Positions 8,838 to 16,281 of a DNA stretch of 64,000 nucleotides are shown in pieces (position 1 is the first letter of the stretch; the number at the start of each line of letters is the position of its first letter). The notes under the pieces were generated by a model. That model worked only from the letters and a program-made list of their open reading frames with translations. It was not told the DNA's origin and ran no database searches. A program made the translations under genes and the position numbers. The DNA comes from an uncultured Lachnospiraceae bacterium (lineage in GTDB: Bacteria > Bacillota > Clostridia > Lachnospirales > Lachnospiraceae), in NCBI GenBank assembly GCA_949878435.1, contig CATLAK010000014.1, forward strand, positions 1 to 64,000, read 5' to 3'.

Positions 8838-9231
8838 TTGGGGTAAGGGGAACTGGTGGGTGGGAGGATGGCAGCGCGGCGGGGCGGCAGTTTGGCGGGT
8901 GCAGAGGGCGGACCGGGTACAGGGGAGGGCACATAATATCGTTTCAAGTCTCTGTGAAAAATCGACAATTTCACTTACAGAATGTAGAAAAACCCAGGGT
9001 AAAATCGCCATGGATGGCGATTTTAGGAGCCAAACGGCACGGATGCCGTCTTGGCTCCGACCCGACCGTCTTGAAACACCTAAATACATTCTGTTAGTGA
9101 AATCCGATTTTGAGAAAAGACTTGAAACGATACTATGTGCCCTCCCCTGTACCCGGTCCGCCCTCTGCACCTGCCAAACTACCGCCCCGCCGCGCTGCCA
9201 TCCTCCCGCCCACCAGCTCCCCTTACCCCAA
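8838..9231. repeat. Compound hairpin B, inverted relative to A
   Basis: 394-bp structure with 114-bp arms (8838-8951 and 9118-9231) that differ at five positions, all transitions. The arms are GC-rich and share no sequence with those of A. The 166-bp core, read as reverse complement, matches the core of A at roughly 87% by hand alignment. The main stem is GGAGCC...GGCTCC where A has GGCTCC...GGAGCC, and a G-C pair in A is an A-T pair here. These paired changes keep the fold. It ends about 50 bp before the importer promoter. Confidence 0.9.
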
Positions 9232-9279
9232 TGCGGACTCCCTCCATAATCCCCCATAATTCCTCCCCCAAAAATAACA

Positions 9280-9308
9280 TTGACTTTAGCACTTTAAAGC
9301 TGTATAAT
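9280..9308 (+). promoter_or_regulatory. Sigma-A-type promoter of the ABC importer
   Basis: TTGACT at 9280-9285 and a perfect TATAAT at 9303-9308 are separated by 17 bp. It stands about 50 bp before the substrate-binding protein start, giving the cargo its own constitutive-looking promoter. I see no T-box or riboswitch in the leader. Confidence 0.85.
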
Positions 9309-9360
9309 TTGATACGCAGTGATTTATCATCATTGTAATATCTTTTTGGGAGGAAACATT

Positions 9361-10407
9361 ATGAAAAAAGCACTTGTATTACTTTTAACCGCAGCCATGG
9401 TAAGCGGTCTTGTTGCATGCGGCAGCCCTGCTGCTGACACGCAGGAAGCATCCACTTCCGAAAGCAGCACAGAAACCACCGAAACAGAATCTGCCGAAAA
9501 CACCGCAGAAGGCTCTGCCGCAGACGGCGGAACTTACAAGGTAGGCATCTGCCAGCTCGTACAGCACGAAGCATTAGATGCTGCTACAGAGGGATTTATG
9601 GATGCACTGAAGGAAGAACTTGGCGATCAGGTCACCTTCGACATCCAGAATGCGCAGGGTGATTCCAATACCTGTTCTACCATCATCAACAGCTTTATTT
9701 CCAGCGATACCGACTTAATTCTTGCCAATGCGACTCCTGCCCTGCAGGCTGCAGCAGCAGGAACCAACGAAATTCCCATTCTCGGAACTTCCGTTACAGA
9801 ATACGGCGTGGCGCTCGATATCGATAACTTCACTGGAACCGTAGGCGGAAATATTTCCGGTACATCCGATCTTGCTCCCCTTGACGGTCAGGCTGATATG
9901 CTGGCAGAATTATTCCCTGATGCAAAGACGGTAGGTCTGATCTACTGTTCCGCTGAAGCAAATTCACAGTATCAGGTGGATACCATCAAAACATCCTTAG
10001 AAGCAAAAGGCTACACCTGTGAATACTATTCTTTCTCAGATTCCAACGATATTTCCGCCGTTGTGACAAATGCCGCTTCTTCCGTTGATGTAATCTACGT
10101 TCCTACAGACAACACAGCGGCTTCCAACGCAGAACTGATCAACAACATCTGTCTTCCTGCCGGCGTACCGGTAGTTGCAGGCGAAGAAGGAATCTGTGCG
10201 GGATGCGGCGTGGCTACTTTATCGATCAGCTACTATGATATCGGTGTGGCAACCGGCAAAATGGCTGCAAAAATCCTTGCCGAGGGCGCTGATATCTCCA
10301 CTATGCCCATCGAATATGCACCTACCTTTACCAAGAAATATAATGCAGCAAACTGTGAAGCATTGAATATCACCGTTCCCGATGATTACGTGGCAATCGG
10401 CGAATAA
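9361..10407 (+). CDS. ABC importer substrate-binding lipoprotein
   Basis: 348 aa secreted lipoprotein. The signal peptide ends in the lipobox LVAC with lipidated Cys20, followed by a Ser/Thr/Glu-rich linker and a type I periplasmic-binding fold beginning YKVGICQLVQHEALD. It belongs to the ABC_sub_bind group (COG2984-like), some of whose members (TrpX) serve aromatic amino acid uptake; the substrate here is not readable from sequence. The ATG is chosen for the GGGAGGAA Shine-Dalgarno 5 nt upstream and the Lys-rich signal start; an earlier in-frame ATG at 9319 lies only 10 bp past the -10 box. It is the first gene of the element's cargo operon. Confidence 0.93.
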   Translation: MKKALVLLLTAAMVSGLVACGSPAADTQEASTSESSTETTETESAENTAEGSAADGGTYKVGICQLVQHEALDAATEGFMDALKEELGDQVTFDIQNAQGDSNTCSTIINSFISSDTDLILANATPALQAAAAGTNEIPILGTSVTEYGVALDIDNFTGTVGGNISGTSDLAPLDGQADMLAELFPDAKTVGLIYCSAEANSQYQVDTIKTSLEAKGYTCEYYSFSDSNDISAVVTNAASSVDVIYVPTDNTAASNAELINNICLPAGVPVVAGEEGICAGCGVATLSISYYDIGVATGKMAAKILAEGADISTMPIEYAPTFTKKYNAANCEALNITVPDDYVAIGE

Positions 10408-10440
10408 TCGCCGGCAAAGCGGTTTATTGTTTCATAACCT

Positions 10441-10476
10441 ACAGCGGGAGAATTTATTCTCTCGCTGCTTTTGTTA
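10441..10476 (+). terminator. Attenuating hairpin after the binding protein
   Basis: AGCGGGAGAA pairs with TTCTCTCGCT (one bulge or mismatch) and is followed by a T-rich run. Standing between binding-protein and permease genes, it probably lowers expression of the membrane components relative to the lipoprotein. Confidence 0.6.
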
Positions 10477-10533
10477 AATTTAAAACAAGTGCACATCTAT
10501 CAGTTTACAAATTTTGGATAAACGGAGGTAATC

Positions 10534-11466
10534 ATGAATATCTTACACTTACTAAATTCCATGCCGGGGACCCTTGCCCAAGGGCTTATATGGGGCATCA
10601 CGGCAATTGGTATCTACATTACATACCGGATTCTGGACGTTGCCGATCTGACCGTTGACGGATCTCTTTGTACCGGCGGCGCTGTCTGCATCATGATGAT
10701 GGTTTCCGGACAGAATGTTTTTATTTCCATGCTTGCAGCCACTTTGGCAGGTATGGTCACCGGACTGGTAACCGGGCTATTTCACACCTTTATGGGAATC
10801 CCCGCTATTTTAGCAGGTATTCTTACCCAATTAGGTCTTTACTCCGTAAACCTAAAGATCATGGGAAAAGCCAATCAGGCAATCAATGTCGATAAATACA
10901 ATCTTTTAGTTTGTTCCAGATATATTAAGGGCGTACCCTTCTACCAAAATACGATTTTTGTGGTTGCCGTCTGCACCCTGATACTGGTAGCGCTTCTTTA
11001 CTGGTTCTTCGGCACAGAGCTTGGATGTGCCCTGCGGGCAACGGGATGCAACGGCAATATGTCCCGCGCCCAGGGAATCAACACGAACTTCTCCAAGGTG
11101 CTGGGACTGATGATCTCCAACGGTCTCGTGGGACTCTCCGGCGCACTGCTTGCCCAGTATCAGGGATTTGCCGATATCAACATGGGACGCGGCGCCATCG
11201 TCATAGGACTTGCCGCGGTCATTATCGGCGAAGCTGTTTTTAGCCGGATTTTCCACAATTTTGCCCTTAAACTGATCAGTGTCGCCTTAGGCTCCATTCT
11301 CTACTACATCGTGCTTCAGACGGTGGTATGGATGGGAATCGTAGACACCGACAATCTGAAATTGCTGACCGCTTTGATCGTTGCCGTCTTCCTTGCCATT
11401 CCCTACTGGAAGAGCAAATATTTTAGCAAAGCCATCGTAAAGAAAGGAGGCAGAACCAATGCTTGA
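10534..11466 (+). CDS. ABC importer permease
   Basis: 310 aa with about eight hydrophobic segments, of the branched-chain-type (BPD_transp_2) permease family paired with ABC_sub_bind proteins (COG4120-like). Recognisable stretches include YRILDVADLTVDGSL near the N-terminus and GCALRATGCNGNMSRAQGIN, the cytoplasmic loop that contacts the ATPase. Shine-Dalgarno CGGAGGTAATC precedes the ATG. It follows the lipoprotein gene after a 126-bp gap containing a hairpin and overlaps the ATPase gene by 8 bp. Confidence 0.92.
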   Translation: MNILHLLNSMPGTLAQGLIWGITAIGIYITYRILDVADLTVDGSLCTGGAVCIMMMVSGQNVFISMLAATLAGMVTGLVTGLFHTFMGIPAILAGILTQLGLYSVNLKIMGKANQAINVDKYNLLVCSRYIKGVPFYQNTIFVVAVCTLILVALLYWFFGTELGCALRATGCNGNMSRAQGINTNFSKVLGLMISNGLVGLSGALLAQYQGFADINMGRGAIVIGLAAVIIGEAVFSRIFHNFALKLISVALGSILYYIVLQTVVWMGIVDTDNLKLLTALIVAVFLAIPYWKSKYFSKAIVKKGGRTNA

Positions 11467-12253
11467 AATTAAAAATGTCACCAAAGTTTTTAACCCTGGA
11501 ACCGTAAATGAAAAACTTGCTTTAGACAATTTCTCCTTAACCCTTGAAGATGGCGATTTTGTCACCGTCATCGGCGGAAACGGCGCCGGGAAATCAACCA
11601 TGATGAATGCCATTGCCGGCGCATGGACGGTGGATGCCGGTCAGATTTTGATCGACGGCATCGATGTCACCAAACTTCCTGAGCACAAGCGTGCCAAATT
11701 CTTAGGACGTGTCTTCCAAGATCCCATGACCGGCACCGCCGCAACCATGGGAATCGAAGAAAATCTTGCACTGGCAAAACGTCGGGGCAACACCCGTTTC
11801 CTGACACCGGGCATCACCAAAAAAGAACGGGAAGAATACAAAGAACTCCTAAAAATACTGGATTTAGGACTAGAAACCCGTCTCACCTCCAAGGTAGGCC
11901 TTCTATCCGGCGGACAGCGCCAGGCGCTGACGCTGCTGATGGCAACTCTCAAGAAGCCTAAACTCCTCCTTTTGGACGAGCACACCGCTGCCCTTGACCC
12001 CAAGACCGCGGCAAAAGTCTTAGAAACCACGGAATACATCGTCCAAAAAGATCACCTGACCACCCTTATGATCACCCACAACATGAAAGACGCCATCGTC
12101 CACGGAAACCGCCTGATCATGCTGATGGACGGAAAAATCATCCTGGATATCAAGGGAGAAGAAAAGAAACGCCTTACAGTCAAAGACCTCCTACAGAAAT
12201 TTGAAGCCGCCAGCGGCGAAGAATTTACCAACGACCAGGCCATCTTAGGATAA
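11459..12253 (+). CDS. ABC importer ATP-binding protein
   Basis: 264 aa nucleotide-binding subunit. Walker A GGNGAGKST, signature LSGGQRQAL, Walker B LLLLDEHTAALD and the switch histidine in MITHNM are all present, so it should hydrolyse ATP. AAAGGAGG lies upstream of the ATG, and the start overlaps the permease stop. This completes a binding protein-permease-ATPase set of the TrpXYZ-like type. It is the last gene before the right attachment site; a weak ACCAGCC/GGCTGGT hairpin (about 12259-12279) without a T-run follows it. Confidence 0.93.
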   Translation: MLEIKNVTKVFNPGTVNEKLALDNFSLTLEDGDFVTVIGGNGAGKSTMMNAIAGAWTVDAGQILIDGIDVTKLPEHKRAKFLGRVFQDPMTGTAATMGIEENLALAKRRGNTRFLTPGITKKEREEYKELLKILDLGLETRLTSKVGLLSGGQRQALTLLMATLKKPKLLLLDEHTAALDPKTAAKVLETTEYIVQKDHLTTLMITHNMKDAIVHGNRLIMLMDGKIILDIKGEEKKRLTVKDLLQKFEAASGEEFTNDQAILG

Positions 12254-12354
12254 GGAGTGACCAGCCTCGGAGGGCTGGTAAGGCGGCTGCGACACAGCAC
12301 AGGAAGCAGGCTAATACAGGCGACAGCGTATTATGTCGTTTCGGTTTTGCAGTT

Positions 12355-12380
12355 CCGTAAATACTAGGTTACAGCTGTTC
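12355..12380. other. Element attachment junction, right (attR-like)
   Basis: Second copy of the core GGTTACAG at 12367-12374. The element side reads CGTAAATACTA, an imperfect match to the half-site ATAAACACC found at the other junction; the host side reads CTGTTCAT. The reconstructed element circle would carry CGTAAATACTA-core-GTGTTTATG, a dyad with 9 of 12 outer positions matching. Confidence 0.82.
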
Positions 12381-13459
12381 ATAGTCGCCTGTACAAAGTC
12401 CTCCGCCCCATGCCCCGCGATCTTATGGCATCGTATCCTCCGATCCTCCACCATAATGAACCCGGGGCAGCTGAATTGATCCTCCGTGGTGACCACGCCG
12501 CCCTCCAAACCTGCAGCTGCCGTCACGATCTTAAATGTGGATCCCGGCTCATAAGTGTCACTGATGCACCCATTCCGCCACATTCCATTTAATAACTCCT
12601 GTTTCTTTTCTTCTGTAAGCCCTGCGGTATCCGTCTCTTCCGGCAGGGTATAGGGCTGATTTAAATCAAACTCAGGCACATCCACCATTGCCATCAGCTC
12701 TCCATTCTGGGGATTCATGACAATGATAGACACCCGGTCCGCCTGTTTGGTCTCCATCACCTGCTTTGCAAGCTGGGTGGCATAACTTTGAATATTCATA
12801 TCCAGGCTCAGATAAAGATCATTTCCGGCAATCGGTTCCACCCTTTCCTCTCCCGCCGCGTCAAGCTCCACCCCTTTTGCATCGGTAATGGTAAGGATCA
12901 TGCCGTCTTCCCCTTTTAAGTATTCTTCATATTTTACCTCCAGACCGATGATTCCCTGGTTATCGCCTCCCGTAAATCCCAGCACTTTCGATGCGAGAGA
13001 ATCATAGGGATAATAACGCTTGTAATCTTCATCCACCTTGACGCCCTCCAGATTATAAGCCCTGATGGCGTCCCCGATTTCTTTCTCCACATTGCTTTTA
13101 ATTCTTTCTATAGAGGAATACTTTTCCACCCTCCTGCGCACATAATCCTCCGAAAGATCAAGTTCCTTACAAAGGACTTCCACGATCCTGTCTGGATCCT
13201 TGATCTGGTTGTGTATGACAGAAATCGTACAGACGGTCTTATTATCTGCAATGACGGTTCCGTTCACATCCAGTATCCTTCCTCTTGCCGCTTTAATGCT
13301 CCTCTCCCTTTCGTGAAGTTCCTTTGCCTTTTCTGTATAGTGGTCTGACTGAAAAATCATCAGATAGACCAGCCTTCCTGCAAGAATGGTGAATATGACC
13401 AGGCAGGCAAAAAAAATCGTGACGATCTTTTTTCTGTTATAGGTTTTGTTCTTGACCAT
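12368..13459 (-). pseudogene. spoVD: 5' half of split SpoVD-like PBP gene
   Basis: First 364 residues of a class B PBP: basic N-terminus, one membrane segment (about 11-35), a non-catalytic dimerization domain, and the start of the transpeptidase domain with the active-site STFK at 307-310 (EPGSTFKIVTA) and SCN at 362-364. As it stands the frame runs past the junction into the element for 19 more codons and stops at 12311, a product lacking the KTG-type motif and surely inactive. An ATG at 13471 also exists, but the ATG at 13459 has TGAGG 6 nt ahead. Its place between a divisional-type PBP and mraY matches spoVD, the spore-cortex PBP of Bacillus; the name rests on that position. Confidence 0.92.
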
Positions 13460-13460
13460 A

Positions 13461-13512
13461 AAAAACCTCATAGAAAAGGTATTATTATAATCTATTACCG
13501 ATTCTATGAGGT
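13461..13512 (-). promoter_or_regulatory. Hairpin covering the spoVD ribosome binding site
   Basis: On the minus strand AACCTCATAGAA pairs over 12 bp with TTCTATGAGGTT across a 26-nt AT-rich loop, and TTTT follows. The TGAGG Shine-Dalgarno of the spoVD start is in the right arm. It may act as a terminator after the upstream PBP gene, as a block on translation of spoVD, or both. Confidence 0.65.
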
Positions 13513-13540
13513 TATTCTATCAAGATGATTCTTTATGCGC

Positions 13541-15781
13541 TTACTGTTCCGGCGCCTGCGAAGGAGATGGCGACGCCTCTGCTGTGCTTCCGCTTCGTCC
13601 CAGGTCATAACTTCCGCCAAATACATGCCCCGTTTCCGGGTCCACATAGTCTCCTGTGTTGGGATCTACCGCATAGCCGGTAGCCGGGTCAATAGGGAAG
13701 GTCCGCCATACTTCTGCCGGAGCCTGGGGTTCGCCTTCTCCTTCCCCTTCTGTCGTTTCAGGGTTCTCCTCACTTGCTGTCCCATCCGGCGAATCGCCTT
13801 CCTGCCCCTCTTCTCCTTCCGGTTCTTCCGAAACAGGAGGAGTCATGATTTCAATCTGCAGGGCTTCAAGCTCTTCTATTTCTTTATCCGAGAGCGGTTC
13901 CGTCATGAAAATACCTTCATAGGGAAGTACTTCCGTAAGAATGCTTCTCACGATTCTGGTGGCAAACTTTGCATCGTCCATAATAGCCCCCGGAACATTG
14001 GGTCTGTCCACTACCACATAAATCGCTATCTGGGGATCATCAATAGGCGCATATCCCATAAAAGATACCACATATTCATGATTTCCGCGAGGCAGGGTCT
14101 CCGCTGTTCCCGTTTTGCCGCCGATTAAGTATCCGGCTGGTCTCGCCGTCTTTCCGGTTCCCTTTTCCCCTGACACCACCAGGTTGCACATCTCCCGCAC
14201 TTTGGCTGAAGTGCTTTCAGAAATCGTCTGCTTTAAGATTCTGGGCTCAATATTCTGTACCGTGGCGCCTGACGGACTGATAATCTTGCTTACCAGATGC
14301 GGTTCATAATAATATCCCCCGTTGATCAGGGAACAGAATCCGCTTATCATCTGGATCATGGTAGCATTATATCCCTGTCCAAAGCTGTTGGTGGCAAGAT
14401 CGGTGGGTCCCATCGTGTCTTTATTAAAGACCACGCTTGCCGTTCTCGCCTCACCCGCCAGATCGATGTTAGTCTTAAGCCCTATGTTAAAAATATGCTG
14501 AAACTGCGTAAAAATATTTACTCCTGTTGCCGAGGCGATGTACATCATATTGACGTTGCATGATCGTTCCACGCCTTCCGCTACAGATAATTCCCCATCC
14601 CCCCATGTGTTATGGCATTTGATGTCATAATCGCCTACATGGAGCTTTCCGTCACAGTAATATCGCTCTTCGCCGGTGATGCTTCCGCTTTCTATTCCTG
14701 CCGCTACGGTAAACGGCTTTGAGACAGAGCCAGGTTCATAGGTATCGCTGATACAGAAATTTTTCCACAATGCATTCAGCTGTCTGTAAAACGCCTCATT
14801 GTCTTCCTCTATCATCCTCACATTGTCTGCATTGATATATTCCCCTGTTCTTTTCCCTTCCTCATCCAGAATGGGCATGCCTATAAGCGCCTGTGTGTTT
14901 CTGGTATCATTCAAATCATAGGCAGGATAGCTTGCCATCGCCAGGATTTTTCCGGTATTCACTTCCATGATGATGCATCCCATATTCAATGCACCATAGC
15001 CTTCATGCGCATTGTCATGATACTCTTCATCAAATTTCTTTAAGTATTTTTCCACAATCCTCTGAATATTATTGTCGATGGTGGTGACAATACTGTTTCC
15101 GTCTTCGGCGGGAATTGTTGTCCTTTGCAGGTTAGAGTCATCATTGAGATAGCCATATTCCCTGCCCGGTGTCCCTGACAGGACATCATTGTAATACTCT
15201 TCCAATCCATAGGATCCCACGTTATCGCTGGTGGTAAAGCCGATTACATCGCAGGCGAGACTGTTTCCCGGATAAGTTCTTTTATACTCCTCTTCAAACC
15301 ATATTCCTTTGACCTTCGAGTCCTCCGCATTCTGCAATTCGATAAATCCCTGTATCTGTTCATAGTCCAGGCGCCTTGCAAGCACACGGTAGCGGGATGT
15401 ATCCTTATTCGCCGCAATGTAGGCGCGCACGTCAGTGATATCGATTCCCAGCTGGCTGCGCAGCGCTTCAAGGGTAGGTTCTAAGTACTCTTCCTTCTCC
15501 GACACTGCCACCGCATCTAAAATCACATTATAGACCTTTTCGCTGGTTGCAAGAATACTTCCGTTTACATCATAAATCGTGCCTCTTTTCGCAGGGAGTG
15601 TGACGCTGTCATATCTCTGCTGGGAGAGAACCTGTTTTTTGTACTGCTCGCCGTTATCCCTGATGATAGCGAACAGCCTGTAGGATAACCCCACAAAAGC
15701 CAGCAGCACGCACATAAACAGTACTACCAGCTTTTTTTGCATCTTAATTGTGAATTTACTGTACTTCCTTTTACTATCCAA
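13541..15781 (-). CDS. Class B PBP, FtsI/PBP2B-like division transpeptidase
   Basis: 746 aa, longer than the usual 580-720. Single N-terminal membrane segment (about 17-40), dimerization domain, then a complete transpeptidase with SVSK (352-355), SCN (407-409) and KTGT (556-559). After the catalytic domain comes an unusual tail of over 100 residues rich in Glu, Pro, Gly and Ser, including DPATGYAVDPNTGDYVDPET, a TGYxVDP/TGDYVDP-type repeat. No PASTA domain is obvious. It follows ftsL and should cross-link septal wall with FtsW. With spoVD interrupted, it is the only intact class B PBP in the cluster. Confidence 0.92.
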   Translation of the reverse strand: MDSKRKYSKFTIKMQKKLVVLFMCVLLAFVGLSYRLFAIIRDNGEQYKKQVLSQQRYDSVTLPAKRGTIYDVNGSILATSEKVYNVILDAVAVSEKEEYLEPTLEALRSQLGIDITDVRAYIAANKDTSRYRVLARRLDYEQIQGFIELQNAEDSKVKGIWFEEEYKRTYPGNSLACDVIGFTTSDNVGSYGLEEYYNDVLSGTPGREYGYLNDDSNLQRTTIPAEDGNSIVTTIDNNIQRIVEKYLKKFDEEYHDNAHEGYGALNMGCIIMEVNTGKILAMASYPAYDLNDTRNTQALIGMPILDEEGKRTGEYINADNVRMIEEDNEAFYRQLNALWKNFCISDTYEPGSVSKPFTVAAGIESGSITGEERYYCDGKLHVGDYDIKCHNTWGDGELSVAEGVERSCNVNMMYIASATGVNIFTQFQHIFNIGLKTNIDLAGEARTASVVFNKDTMGPTDLATNSFGQGYNATMIQMISGFCSLINGGYYYEPHLVSKIISPSGATVQNIEPRILKQTISESTSAKVREMCNLVVSGEKGTGKTARPAGYLIGGKTGTAETLPRGNHEYVVSFMGYAPIDDPQIAIYVVVDRPNVPGAIMDDAKFATRIVRSILTEVLPYEGIFMTEPLSDKEIEELEALQIEIMTPPVSEEPEGEEGQEGDSPDGTASEENPETTEGEGEGEPQAPAEVWRTFPIDPATGYAVDPNTGDYVDPETGHVFGGSYDLGRSGSTAEASPSPSQAPEQ

Positions 15782-15793
15782 AATTACACCTGC

Positions 15794-16267
15794 CTAATCC
15801 GGAATATCCCCTGTCTGCCTTACATAATCGCTCCCTTCACCGTTAAAGGTCACGATCTGTCCTTCCCTGGCATAGGTCATGCCAAGTTCCTGAATGGCAA
15901 CTCTCTTTACTTCCTCCAAGTCAACGTCACTTGTGATCCTGCTGTAATTTTCGTCATTATCGCGCCTTAACTGATTCAGCTCGCTCTCTAAAGCCGCAAT
16001 ATGCTTAATGCTGTTGGTAATATCCGACTGCAGCGTCAGATACCACGTGAGGATAAAGCCTGCAGCCACCATGGCAACTGCCATAGAGAGCACAGAACCA
16101 ATGTTCATATGCTTTGCGCGTTCCCGGTTCTTGCGCGTCCTTGCGCTAATCTTTTTAACCGGTTCGTTTCTATCAGGCACTGCCTGAATTCTTCTGGCAG
16201 TATTTCCCTGCACATAGACGCCGTTTCTATATGCAGCTCTTCTTCTGGCTCTTTCATCTACTGCCAT
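15794..16267 (-). CDS. ftsL: FtsL-like septum protein
   Basis: 157 aa bitopic protein. A basic N-terminus rich in Arg and Ala (about 1-48) leads to one membrane segment (about 55-75) and an extracytoplasmic coiled coil (IAALESELNQLRRDNDENYSR) with a conserved-looking ELGMTYAREGQIV end. This small architecture between rsmH and the PBP gene is the FtsL signature; the protein links DivIC/FtsB and FtsQ in the divisome. Sequence is poorly conserved in this family, so the call rests on architecture and position. Confidence 0.85.
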   Translation of the reverse strand: MAVDERARRRAAYRNGVYVQGNTARRIQAVPDRNEPVKKISARTRKNRERAKHMNIGSVLSMAVAMVAAGFILTWYLTLQSDITNSIKHIAALESELNQLRRDNDENYSRITSDVDLEEVKRVAIQELGMTYAREGQIVTFNGEGSDYVRQTGDIPD

Positions 16268-16281
16268 CTTTTTGATCTCCT

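Larger units (their letters stand above)
6575..12374. mobile_element. Serine-recombinase intervening element in spoVD
   Basis: A 5,792-bp unit bounded by the direct 8-bp core GGTTACAG. From left to right it holds a large serine recombinase (minus strand), a small ORF just upstream of it, two big compound hairpins, and an ABC importer of three genes on the plus strand with its own sigma-A-type promoter. The element interrupts the spoVD-like PBP gene in the codon for Asn364 of the SxN motif. Excision would restore a full-length frame, as sigK-skin excision does in spore formers. I see no phage structural, replication or conjugation genes, so it depends on its recombinase for excision and is not self-transmissible on this evidence. 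Confidence 0.9.

Noticed and set aside
8688-9257. Long ORFs on both strands across hairpins A and B
   Set aside because: They are open only because of the inverted repeats; they read through the palindromic arms, lack ribosome binding sites and resemble no protein family.
9240-9360. T-box or tryptophan riboswitch in front of the TrpX-like importer
   Set aside because: The leader is about 50 nt and lacks the specifier and T-box sequences.
12254-12310. Terminator after the cargo operon
   Set aside because: The ACCAGCC/GGCTGGT stem has no T-run on the plus strand, so I do not call it.
6575-12374. Integrative conjugative element or prophage
   Set aside because: No relaxase, type IV secretion, capsid, terminase or replication gene is present in the 5.8 kb.
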